A stretch of DNA of 64,000 bases. Origin: CAZCTC01 sp964501335. Lineage in GTDB: Bacteria; Chloroflexota; Anaerolineae; B4-G1; SLSP01. Positions 17,418 to 26,252 of the stretch are shown here, one piece after another (position 1 is the first letter of the stretch; every line of letters starts with the position of its first letter). The stretch is taken from NCBI GenBank assembly GCA_964501335.1, contig CAZCTC010000031.1, forward strand, positions 1-64,000, in the 5' to 3' direction. The notes beneath the pieces are model-generated. The model was not told the origin of the DNA. It saw nothing but the letters and a program-made list of their open reading frames with translations, and did not search any database. Made by a program: the position numbers and the translations under genes.

Positions 17418-17445
17418 TTGACATTTTTCATGATGTGATTACAAT
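17418..17445 (+). promoter_or_regulatory. asnA leader promoter
   Basis: TTGACA (17418-17423) and TACAAT (17440-17445) are 16 bases apart. Transcription should begin near 17452, placing the leader-peptide ribosome binding site (AGGAGGC, 17471) about 20 nt into the transcript. Confidence 0.75.
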
Positions 17446-17483
17446 GACCATCAGTTCAGTAGATCTTTCCAGGAGGCGCAGCA

Positions 17484-17567
17484 ATGGCAGGTTATAGCTT
17501 CTGTGGCTTTAGCTACAATGCGAATAATAATAATAACTGCACGCGCCCGTGGAGGGATCGACTGTAA
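17484..17567 (+). CDS. Asn-rich leader peptide of asnA (27 aa)
   Basis: A 27-codon reading frame with its own AGGAGG (17471-17476) lies between the asnA promoter and a perfect intrinsic terminator. Codons 12 and 14-18 are asparagine, with five consecutive Asn codons at 17523-17537 (the core reads YNANNNNNC). The next codons (Thr-Arg-Pro-Trp) form the left arm of an antiterminator. The downstream gene makes asparagine, so Asn-tRNA shortage would stall the ribosome exactly at this run. This is the classical leader-peptide design of amino-acid operons; the peptide itself is probably not functional. It is too short for routine gene calling. Confidence 0.85.
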   Translation: MAGYSFCGFSYNANNNNNCTRPWRDRL

Positions 17568-17600
17568 GCTAATTTCAGATTGATCCAGGCCACGGGCGCG
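17542..17600 (+). promoter_or_regulatory. Antiterminator of the asnA attenuator
   Basis: CGCGCCCGTGG (17542-17552, within the leader frame just after the Asn codons) is perfectly complementary to CCACGGGCGCG (17590-17600), giving 11 pairs. The right arm overlaps the left arm of the terminator at 17588-17597, so the two structures are mutually exclusive. A ribosome stalled on the Asn run leaves the left arm free and favours antitermination. A ribosome that reaches the stop codon at 17565 covers it and allows termination. Confidence 0.8.
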
Positions 17601-17624
17601 GTTGTTTGCCCGTGGCCTTTTTTT
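17588..17624 (+). terminator. Intrinsic terminator (attenuator) in the asnA leader
   Basis: GGCCACGGGC (17588-17597) pairs perfectly with GCCCGTGGCC (17608-17617) across a 10-nt loop and is followed by seven T residues. It lies 67 bases before the asnA start codon, so it can end transcription before the gene. Confidence 0.88.
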
Positions 17625-17690
17625 GTTTTAAAGCCAGGGGCAAAGGCTGAGCCCGGAGGACCATGGAAAAATAAATCAAGGAGGCTTTCG

Positions 17691-18731
17691 ATGGAATCCC
17701 AATTAGTGCTGCCCAGCGGCTATCATCCCTTGTTGTCGGTGCGTGAGACCGAATCGGCGATTGCGCGGATCAAGGCATTTTTCCAGGAGAACCTGGCTTT
17801 TGAGTTGAATCTGGTACGGGTGACGGCGCCGTTGTTTGTGCCGGCGGGGACCGGGATTAACGACAATCTTAATGGTGTGGAGCGGCCGGTCAGTTTTCCG
17901 ATCAAGGCGTTTGACGATGCGCCGGCGGAGATCGTGCAGTCGCTGGCCAAGTGGAAGCGGATGCGGCTGGCGGATGGGGCTTTCAAGCCGGGCGAGGGCC
18001 TTTATACCGATATGAACGCTATCCGTCCGGATGAGGTATTGGACAATCTGCATTCTCTGTATGTCGATCAATGGGATTGGGAACGGGTGATGACCCGGGA
18101 GGAACGCACGCTGGTTTATCTGAAGGATGTGGTGCGGCGCATTTACGATGTGGTCCGGCGTACGGAGAAATTTGTGGCCCATTATTATCCTGTGATTCAC
18201 CCGGTTTTGCCGGAGACCATAACCTTTGTGCATACGGAAGAGTTGGAGGCCCGTTATCCGGATCTTTCGCCGCGGGAACGGGAGACGATGGCCTGTAAGG
18301 AATATGGGGCAATTTTTGTGATCGGGATCGGCGGGGCTTTGCGCAGCGGTGAACCGCATGACGGCCGGGCTCCGGATTATGATGATTGGTCGACGCCGAC
18401 GGTGGACGGTTATCACGGATTGAACGGGGACATTGTGGTCTACAATCCGATATTTGATTCGGCCTATGAGCTTTCTTCGATGGGAATCCGGGTGGATGAG
18501 ACGGCTTTGCTGCGGCAGCTGGAGATCCGGGGCAATGAGGATCGCAAGGGATTATTGTTCCATAGCCGGTTGTTGGGCGGGGAGTTGCCTCTCTCGGTCG
18601 GCGGCGGGATCGGTCAATCCCGGCTGTGCATGTTCTACCTGCGGAAGGCGCACATTGGGGAGGTGCAGGCCAGTCTCTGGCCGGCGGATATGGTGGCGGC
18701 CTGTCGGGCGCATGGAATTCCGTTGATTTAG
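17691..18731 (+). CDS. asnA: Aspartate-ammonia ligase (asparagine synthetase A)
   Basis: AsnA makes asparagine from aspartate, ammonia and ATP in the cytoplasm. The protein is 346 aa (E. coli AsnA is 330) and aligns along the full family: N-terminal TESAIARIKAFFQENLAFEL, FPIKAFDDAPAEIVQSLAKW, GLYTDMNAIRPDE, SLYVDQWDWERV, and the class II synthetase-like motif 3 region GGGIGQSRLCMFYLRKAHIG. The ATG at 17691 has AAGGAGG (17678-17684) six bases upstream. The gene stands alone between cyclase/STAND genes, with its own promoter and a leader-peptide attenuator that should raise expression when charged Asn-tRNA is scarce. A GC-rich hairpin at 18751-18785 follows the stop. Confidence 0.97.
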   Translation: MESQLVLPSGYHPLLSVRETESAIARIKAFFQENLAFELNLVRVTAPLFVPAGTGINDNLNGVERPVSFPIKAFDDAPAEIVQSLAKWKRMRLADGAFKPGEGLYTDMNAIRPDEVLDNLHSLYVDQWDWERVMTREERTLVYLKDVVRRIYDVVRRTEKFVAHYYPVIHPVLPETITFVHTEELEARYPDLSPRERETMACKEYGAIFVIGIGGALRSGEPHDGRAPDYDDWSTPTVDGYHGLNGDIVVYNPIFDSAYELSSMGIRVDETALLRQLEIRGNEDRKGLLFHSRLLGGELPLSVGGGIGQSRLCMFYLRKAHIGEVQASLWPADMVAACRAHGIPLI

Positions 18732-18750
18732 GGAAGAGAGTTTTTTGTCC

Positions 18751-18785
18751 ATTTTGGGCGCGTCCTGTCAGGGCGCGCCCAAAAT
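18751..18785. repeat. Hairpin downstream of asnA
   Basis: ATTTTGGGCGCG pairs with CGCGCCCAAAAT, with a further CCT/AGG pairing inside. GAGAGTTTTTTGTCC precedes it, as in the dispersed hairpin family (minus orientation). It may also help end the asnA transcript. Confidence 0.7.
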
Positions 18786-18831
18786 TGTTTAATAAATGAC
18801 TCTTTAAATTTTAACTTAATTCAAATATTGT

Positions 18832-21800
18832 GTTTGGAAGTTGTGCTATAATGATTTTGTCTTCCCCTTTTTTTGATAATTTAAACTAATCGCGGCTGGT
18901 TCTGATCCCCTCTTATCTGTGAACTGGCTTTCTTATAGGAAATGAGGTATGAAATGCAACATCCTCTGGCAGTTTATGTCGCAATGGATCGACTTCAGGC
19001 TATGGTTCAGGGTTCTGTCCCCCCCGATTATGCGCAGGGGGCGGTGTTGTTTGCCGATGTTTCCGGATTTACTCCCTTAACGGCGGCGTTGGCGCAAGAT
19101 TTGGGACCGCAGCGCGGGGCTGAAGAACTGACCCTGTATTTAAACCGGGTCTACGGGGCGCTGATCGATGCCATCCATCGTTATCGGGGCAGTGTGATCA
19201 GTTTTGCCGGCGATGCGGTGACCTGTTGGTTTGAGAAGGATAAGGGGGCGCGGGCGACGGCCTGTGCTCTGGCGATGCAGGAGATTTTGAAATCTTTTTC
19301 CGATACCGGTAATGCTGTCGGGCAAACTCCTATTTCATTGGGTGTCAAGATTGCCGTGATGGCCGGTTCGGCCCGCCGGTTTGTGGTGGGGAATCCGCAA
19401 ATCCAGGTGTTGGATGTGATGGCGGGGGCGTTGCTGGATCGGATGGCGGTGGCTGAACAGCAATTGAATCGGGGTGAGGTGGTGGTGGGCGCCGAGGTGC
19501 TGGGCAGCCTGGGCAATCGGGTGCAGATCGATTCCTGGCGGTTGACGCCGCAGGGTGAGAATTTCGCCTTGATCAAGGGGTTGACGGAGACGGTGCCGGA
19601 AGAGCCCTGGCCGGATTTGCCGGAACTGGAGGCGGCTTCGGTCAATCCCTGGTTGTTGCCGGTGTTGAGCCAGCGGGTGGAACGTGGTGAGGCGATGTTG
19701 CTGGCGGAACTCCGTTCCGCGATTCCCTGCTTTTTACAGTTCAGCGGGATCGATTATGACGGCGATCCGGAAGCGGGGGCCAAACTGGATGCGTTTGTGC
19801 GCTGGGTGCAGACGATTCTGGCGCATTATGAGGGGTATCTGACGCAATTGACGATGGGGGATAAGGGCAGTTGTCTTTACATCCTCTTTGGGGCTCCGAT
19901 TTCGCATGAGGACGATGGGGAGCGGGCCATTTCGGCGGCGTTGGAGCTGCGCAATCCGCCGCCGGAGTTGAATTTCATCAAGGAAATCCGGATTGGGATG
20001 AGCCAGGGTCCGGTTTATATCGGGACTTATGGCGGGCCTTCCCGGCAGACCTATGGCGGGCTGGGGCGAGAGGTCAATCTGGCGTCCCGGTTGATGGGCC
20101 GGGCGGAACCAGGGCAAATTCTGGTGTCGGAGCGGATTGTAAATTCTGCGGGGGGGTATTCTTTTGAACGGTTGGGCGAGTGGTCGTTCAAGGGGGTGCC
20201 GCTGCCGATGGCGGTTTTTGCGGCTTCAGGCGGGCAGCGGCGGCGAATCGGCCATCTGTTGCATGGATATGCGGCAGCTCCGATGGTGGGCCGCGAAGCA
20301 GAACGGGCGATTTTGAGCGGCTTGTTGCAGGATTTGAAGGAGAAGCGCAGCGGGTGCTGCCTGATCGAGGGGGAAGCGGGGATTGGAAAATCCCGGTTGA
20401 TCGACGATTTGCAGGATCAGGCCCGGACGTTGGGGGTGGTGACGTTGAGCGGGGCCGGCGATGCGGTGGAGCATACGACCGCTTATTACGCCTGGCGGCC
20501 GGTTTTCCGGGCTCTATTGGGCGGCGATGAGGTGGCGGAATCGCGTGAAGCGTTGCAAGTGGAGCTGGCGGATTATGTGGTGGACGATCCCTATATGCAG
20601 GAGCGTTTGCCGTTGTTGAATGCGGTTTTGCCGCTCAATTTGCCGGAGAATGAGTTGACGGGGCAGATGGGCGGGGAACTGCGGGCCGAGAATACGCGGG
20701 ATCTGCTGGTGCGCTTTTTGCAGCGGGGGCTGAAAGAGACGATGTCGCTGGCTCTGGTCATCGAGGATGTGCACTGGTTGGATTCGGCCTCCTGGGCGTT
20801 GTTGGCGGCGGTGCAGCAGACGGTACAGCCGTTGTTGCTGGTCGTGGGCTTGCGGCCGTTGACGGCGCCGTTTCCGGCGGAGTATGAAACCTTGCGAAAA
20901 GCCGACGGCGTACGGCATCTCAAGCTGGATGTGCTGCCGGCGAACGATGCTTTGGCCCTGGTCTGTCAACGGTTGGGAGCTAAGGAGCTGGCGCCGGAAT
21001 TAAGCCAGCTGATTCAGGAGAAGGCCGAAGGGCATCCGTTTTTCAGTGAAGAGCTGGCGTATGCGTTGCGCGACACCTCTCTGGTCGAAGTGGATGCGCA
21101 GGGGGTGGCGCGATTCTCGGCGGCGGCCGGGGATGGGGTGGGCCTGGTTTTTCCGGACACCATCCAGGGGGTGATCACCAGCCGTATCGACCGCTTGCCG
21201 CCGGCCCATCAGGCCACGGTCAAGGTGGCGAGTGTGATTGGGCGGGTTTTTGCTTTCCGGACGTTGCGGGATATCTTCCCTGTGGAGACCGATCGGATGC
21301 AACTTCCGGACTATCTGGAGAAGCTGTCGGGGTTGGATTTGATGTCGCTGTTCCAGAGTCCCCCGCCGGATTTGAAATATATTTTCAAGCACAGCATCAC
21401 GCAAGAGGTGGCTTACAATTTGATGCTGTACACGCAACGGCGTGAATTGCATCAACGGGTGGCAGCGTGGTATGAAGAGGTGTTTCGAGACGATCTGGAA
21501 GCTTTCTATCCGTTGCTGGCCTATCACTGGTTGAAGGCCGAGGACAGCGACCGGGCTTTGCTCTATCTGGAGAAAGCGGGCGTTCAGGCGCTGCGCAATT
21601 ATGCCAATGAAGAGGCCATCGAGTTTTTCAGTCAGGCATTGGAACTGGTCGATAAGAAGGGATTGACGATCGAGTCGGCGCGGCGGGGCCGCTGGGAGTT
21701 GCAGCTGGGGGAAGCTTATGTGAACCGCTCTTTGTACAATGAGGGGCGCGAGCATTTGAGCCGAGGACTGGCCTTGCTGGGATATCCGGTTTCTAAGGCG

Positions 21801-21902
21801 GACAGCAAGACGACCCTGGGATTAATCGGGGCGCTGGGACAGCAGGTGGGGTATCGGATGCGGCCGGTCGACAGTTCCCGGGTCACGCCGGCGGAGCGGG
21901 AG
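18832..21902 (+). repeat. Long direct repeat, unit 1 (3071 bp)
   Basis: I found no mismatch between 18832-21902 and 23182-26252 (offset 4350). The repeat begins 122 bases before the start codon, includes the extended -10 promoter, and ends within the 3' half of the coding sequence. Confidence 0.9.
18844..18852 (+). promoter_or_regulatory. Extended -10 promoter element (TGCTATAAT), copy 1
   Basis: TGC-TATAAT lies about 100 bases before the start codon, within the duplicated segment. The same element is at 23194-23202. A good -35 is not visible. Confidence 0.5.
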
Positions 21903-23063
21903 TTGCTGCGGATGGTTTCTCATGCGTATGAGAAACTGGCGGAGACGCTTTATTCTCAGAACGATATAGCGCCTGTATTACATTCTTCCTTTATGATGCT
22001 GAACCTGGCGGAAAAAGCCGGACCATCGGAGGAACTTTCACGGGGCTATGCTACTGTCGGGACGATGATGGGGTTTGCCTCCTGGCATAGTCAGGCCCGG
22101 GCTTATTTTGCGCGGGCTCAGACGGTGGCTGAGCAGGCAGAGGATCTTTCTGCGCGGGCTTATGGGGCCCTGATGGGGGTGATGTATTACGGTGGCGTGG
22201 GAAACTGGGCGTTGGTGGACGAATTAAGCAAGACGGCATTGGAGTTGTCGACCCAGTTAGGGGATCACCATATGTGGAATGTTTGTATGTTTTCTTTGAT
22301 TGAAGCTAAAAGCTGTCAAGGAGATTTTTCCGGGATGATGAAGTTGATTGAGGAGTTGTACACATTATCCCACCAAAGAAAAGATATCTTATATGAGTTT
22401 TCAGCGCTTTGCAAAAAGGCCAGCGGTTTGACTTATTATGGGAAATTTGAGGAATCTAAAGAATGTTTGAGTATTGTTCAGGAGTTTTTAGGGCGTTATC
22501 CTTATTTATCTACTGATCGATCCTTGTGGTTGTTATATGCAGAACAAATTACCGTTTTTTCAAGGGATTTTGATGCTAAGGCGTTGTTGAAAGCGGCTGA
22601 TAATTGTTGGAATATTGTGACCAAAACAAAACTTTTAGATTCGGCGGCCTTGTCGGGATTGGTGAATGTAGCGAAAGCTTATTTGATGCTTTATGAAACT
22701 GGAGGTTTGAAGAATCCTGATTTGAAATCAGCGGTGGATCGATCCTATAAAAAGTTGGAGAAATTTGCTCAGGCTTATCCTATTGCTTTACCCTGGCGGT
22801 GGCTGCTTCGCGGTATGCAGGTGTGGATATCAGGAAATTCGGATGCCGCTTTTAATTTCTGGTCAAAGGCGGTAAATACAGCGCAGGCTTTGAAAATGCC
22901 GTATGTAGAAGGGTTGGCTTATTATGAGATGGGGCGGCATCGGAAAGTTTCGGATGCTCAACGTAGGGTTGATTTGGAACATGCTGTCGGGATTTTTGAG
23001 TGGTTGGATGCAATCTATGATTTGCAGAAAACGCGGGATTTGTTAGGACCCCGTTCTATGTAA
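18954..23063 (+). CDS. Tandem-cyclase / STAND ATPase / TPR protein, copy 1 (1369 aa)
   Basis: The domain order is cyclase domain C1 (about 20-200), cyclase domain C2 (about 240-400), STAND/AAA ATPase (Walker A GEAGIGKSRLIDDL near 473, Walker B LALVIEDVHWLDSASW near 604) and TPR-like helices to the end. C1 keeps both metal aspartates (FADVSGF, FAGDAV) but lacks the transition-state pair. C2 lacks the first Asp but keeps Asn and Arg (REVNLASRLM). Together they could form one composite active site, as in mammalian adenylyl cyclases. The start at 18954 follows TGAGGT and aligns with the paralogue at 13382; an ATG at 18942 is possible. Probably a cytoplasmic cAMP-producing signal integrator whose TPR half senses a partner. 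The last third is visibly more AT-rich than the rest. Confidence 0.9.
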   Translation: MQHPLAVYVAMDRLQAMVQGSVPPDYAQGAVLFADVSGFTPLTAALAQDLGPQRGAEELTLYLNRVYGALIDAIHRYRGSVISFAGDAVTCWFEKDKGARATACALAMQEILKSFSDTGNAVGQTPISLGVKIAVMAGSARRFVVGNPQIQVLDVMAGALLDRMAVAEQQLNRGEVVVGAEVLGSLGNRVQIDSWRLTPQGENFALIKGLTETVPEEPWPDLPELEAASVNPWLLPVLSQRVERGEAMLLAELRSAIPCFLQFSGIDYDGDPEAGAKLDAFVRWVQTILAHYEGYLTQLTMGDKGSCLYILFGAPISHEDDGERAISAALELRNPPPELNFIKEIRIGMSQGPVYIGTYGGPSRQTYGGLGREVNLASRLMGRAEPGQILVSERIVNSAGGYSFERLGEWSFKGVPLPMAVFAASGGQRRRIGHLLHGYAAAPMVGREAERAILSGLLQDLKEKRSGCCLIEGEAGIGKSRLIDDLQDQARTLGVVTLSGAGDAVEHTTAYYAWRPVFRALLGGDEVAESREALQVELADYVVDDPYMQERLPLLNAVLPLNLPENELTGQMGGELRAENTRDLLVRFLQRGLKETMSLALVIEDVHWLDSASWALLAAVQQTVQPLLLVVGLRPLTAPFPAEYETLRKADGVRHLKLDVLPANDALALVCQRLGAKELAPELSQLIQEKAEGHPFFSEELAYALRDTSLVEVDAQGVARFSAAAGDGVGLVFPDTIQGVITSRIDRLPPAHQATVKVASVIGRVFAFRTLRDIFPVETDRMQLPDYLEKLSGLDLMSLFQSPPPDLKYIFKHSITQEVAYNLMLYTQRRELHQRVAAWYEEVFRDDLEAFYPLLAYHWLKAEDSDRALLYLEKAGVQALRNYANEEAIEFFSQALELVDKKGLTIESARRGRWELQLGEAYVNRSLYNEGREHLSRGLALLGYPVSKADSKTTLGLIGALGQQVGYRMRPVDSSRVTPAERELLRMVSHAYEKLAETLYSQNDIAPVLHSSFMMLNLAEKAGPSEELSRGYATVGTMMGFASWHSQARAYFARAQTVAEQAEDLSARAYGALMGVMYYGGVGNWALVDELSKTALELSTQLGDHHMWNVCMFSLIEAKSCQGDFSGMMKLIEELYTLSHQRKDILYEFSALCKKASGLTYYGKFEESKECLSIVQEFLGRYPYLSTDRSLWLLYAEQITVFSRDFDAKALLKAADNCWNIVTKTKLLDSAALSGLVNVAKAYLMLYETGGLKNPDLKSAVDRSYKKLEKFAQAYPIALPWRWLLRGMQVWISGNSDAAFNFWSKAVNTAQALKMPYVEGLAYYEMGRHRKVSDAQRRVDLEHAVGIFEWLDAIYDLQKTRDLLGPRSM

Positions 23064-23079
23064 AGAAAGTGAAATCCTG

Positions 23080-23106
23080 CCTTTCCGGATCATGGAAAGG
23101 TTTTTT
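23080..23106 (+). terminator. Intrinsic terminator after cyclase/STAND copy 1
   Basis: CCTTTCC (23080-23086) pairs with GGAAAGG (23094-23100) around a 7-nt loop and is followed by six T residues. It separates the transcripts of the two tandem copies. Confidence 0.8.
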
Positions 23107-23181
23107 GCCGTGCTGTAAAAGTAACTCGGAGGGTGAGGGGGAAAGGATGCCCCCGGAGACAAGCCTTATATCAGAACTCTA

Positions 23182-26100
23182 GTTTGGAAGTTGTGCTATA
23201 ATGATTTTGTCTTCCCCTTTTTTTGATAATTTAAACTAATCGCGGCTGGTTCTGATCCCCTCTTATCTGTGAACTGGCTTTCTTATAGGAAATGAGGTAT
23301 GAAATGCAACATCCTCTGGCAGTTTATGTCGCAATGGATCGACTTCAGGCTATGGTTCAGGGTTCTGTCCCCCCCGATTATGCGCAGGGGGCGGTGTTGT
23401 TTGCCGATGTTTCCGGATTTACTCCCTTAACGGCGGCGTTGGCGCAAGATTTGGGACCGCAGCGCGGGGCTGAAGAACTGACCCTGTATTTAAACCGGGT
23501 CTACGGGGCGCTGATCGATGCCATCCATCGTTATCGGGGCAGTGTGATCAGTTTTGCCGGCGATGCGGTGACCTGTTGGTTTGAGAAGGATAAGGGGGCG
23601 CGGGCGACGGCCTGTGCTCTGGCGATGCAGGAGATTTTGAAATCTTTTTCCGATACCGGTAATGCTGTCGGGCAAACTCCTATTTCATTGGGTGTCAAGA
23701 TTGCCGTGATGGCCGGTTCGGCCCGCCGGTTTGTGGTGGGGAATCCGCAAATCCAGGTGTTGGATGTGATGGCGGGGGCGTTGCTGGATCGGATGGCGGT
23801 GGCTGAACAGCAATTGAATCGGGGTGAGGTGGTGGTGGGCGCCGAGGTGCTGGGCAGCCTGGGCAATCGGGTGCAGATCGATTCCTGGCGGTTGACGCCG
23901 CAGGGTGAGAATTTCGCCTTGATCAAGGGGTTGACGGAGACGGTGCCGGAAGAGCCCTGGCCGGATTTGCCGGAACTGGAGGCGGCTTCGGTCAATCCCT
24001 GGTTGTTGCCGGTGTTGAGCCAGCGGGTGGAACGTGGTGAGGCGATGTTGCTGGCGGAACTCCGTTCCGCGATTCCCTGCTTTTTACAGTTCAGCGGGAT
24101 CGATTATGACGGCGATCCGGAAGCGGGGGCCAAACTGGATGCGTTTGTGCGCTGGGTGCAGACGATTCTGGCGCATTATGAGGGGTATCTGACGCAATTG
24201 ACGATGGGGGATAAGGGCAGTTGTCTTTACATCCTCTTTGGGGCTCCGATTTCGCATGAGGACGATGGGGAGCGGGCCATTTCGGCGGCGTTGGAGCTGC
24301 GCAATCCGCCGCCGGAGTTGAATTTCATCAAGGAAATCCGGATTGGGATGAGCCAGGGTCCGGTTTATATCGGGACTTATGGCGGGCCTTCCCGGCAGAC
24401 CTATGGCGGGCTGGGGCGAGAGGTCAATCTGGCGTCCCGGTTGATGGGCCGGGCGGAACCAGGGCAAATTCTGGTGTCGGAGCGGATTGTAAATTCTGCG
24501 GGGGGGTATTCTTTTGAACGGTTGGGCGAGTGGTCGTTCAAGGGGGTGCCGCTGCCGATGGCGGTTTTTGCGGCTTCAGGCGGGCAGCGGCGGCGAATCG
24601 GCCATCTGTTGCATGGATATGCGGCAGCTCCGATGGTGGGCCGCGAAGCAGAACGGGCGATTTTGAGCGGCTTGTTGCAGGATTTGAAGGAGAAGCGCAG
24701 CGGGTGCTGCCTGATCGAGGGGGAAGCGGGGATTGGAAAATCCCGGTTGATCGACGATTTGCAGGATCAGGCCCGGACGTTGGGGGTGGTGACGTTGAGC
24801 GGGGCCGGCGATGCGGTGGAGCATACGACCGCTTATTACGCCTGGCGGCCGGTTTTCCGGGCTCTATTGGGCGGCGATGAGGTGGCGGAATCGCGTGAAG
24901 CGTTGCAAGTGGAGCTGGCGGATTATGTGGTGGACGATCCCTATATGCAGGAGCGTTTGCCGTTGTTGAATGCGGTTTTGCCGCTCAATTTGCCGGAGAA
25001 TGAGTTGACGGGGCAGATGGGCGGGGAACTGCGGGCCGAGAATACGCGGGATCTGCTGGTGCGCTTTTTGCAGCGGGGGCTGAAAGAGACGATGTCGCTG
25101 GCTCTGGTCATCGAGGATGTGCACTGGTTGGATTCGGCCTCCTGGGCGTTGTTGGCGGCGGTGCAGCAGACGGTACAGCCGTTGTTGCTGGTCGTGGGCT
25201 TGCGGCCGTTGACGGCGCCGTTTCCGGCGGAGTATGAAACCTTGCGAAAAGCCGACGGCGTACGGCATCTCAAGCTGGATGTGCTGCCGGCGAACGATGC
25301 TTTGGCCCTGGTCTGTCAACGGTTGGGAGCTAAGGAGCTGGCGCCGGAATTAAGCCAGCTGATTCAGGAGAAGGCCGAAGGGCATCCGTTTTTCAGTGAA
25401 GAGCTGGCGTATGCGTTGCGCGACACCTCTCTGGTCGAAGTGGATGCGCAGGGGGTGGCGCGATTCTCGGCGGCGGCCGGGGATGGGGTGGGCCTGGTTT
25501 TTCCGGACACCATCCAGGGGGTGATCACCAGCCGTATCGACCGCTTGCCGCCGGCCCATCAGGCCACGGTCAAGGTGGCGAGTGTGATTGGGCGGGTTTT
25601 TGCTTTCCGGACGTTGCGGGATATCTTCCCTGTGGAGACCGATCGGATGCAACTTCCGGACTATCTGGAGAAGCTGTCGGGGTTGGATTTGATGTCGCTG
25701 TTCCAGAGTCCCCCGCCGGATTTGAAATATATTTTCAAGCACAGCATCACGCAAGAGGTGGCTTACAATTTGATGCTGTACACGCAACGGCGTGAATTGC
25801 ATCAACGGGTGGCAGCGTGGTATGAAGAGGTGTTTCGAGACGATCTGGAAGCTTTCTATCCGTTGCTGGCCTATCACTGGTTGAAGGCCGAGGACAGCGA
25901 CCGGGCTTTGCTCTATCTGGAGAAAGCGGGCGTTCAGGCGCTGCGCAATTATGCCAATGAAGAGGCCATCGAGTTTTTCAGTCAGGCATTGGAACTGGTC
26001 GATAAGAAGGGATTGACGATCGAGTCGGCGCGGCGGGGCCGCTGGGAGTTGCAGCTGGGGGAAGCTTATGTGAACCGCTCTTTGTACAATGAGGGGCGCG

Positions 26101-26252
26101 AGCATTTGAGCCGAGGACTGGCCTTGCTGGGATATCCGGTTTCTAAGGCGGACAGCAAGACGACCCTGGGATTAATCGGGGCGCTGGGACAGCAGGTGGG
26201 GTATCGGATGCGGCCGGTCGACAGTTCCCGGGTCACGCCGGCGGAGCGGGAG
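23182..26252 (+). repeat. Long direct repeat, unit 2 (3071 bp)
   Basis: Second copy of 18832-21902. After 26252 the two genes stay similar to about 26635, with substitutions clustered in codons, and then diverge strongly to their ends. Confidence 0.9.
23194..23202 (+). promoter_or_regulatory. Extended -10 promoter element (TGCTATAAT), copy 2
   Basis: Identical to the element at 18844-18852 because it lies in the duplicated segment. It lies about 100 bases before the copy 2 start codon. Confidence 0.5.

Noticed and set aside
17484..17567. Asn-rich 27-aa peptide as a possible RiPP precursor or bacteriocin
   Set aside because: Its position between promoter and terminator, the Asn codon run and the antiterminator overlap are fully explained by attenuation of asnA.
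18942..18953. ATG 18942 (and 23292) as start of the tandem cyclase genes
   Set aside because: The ribosome binding site is too close, and the paralogue at 13382 aligns from the later Met; kept as an alternative only.
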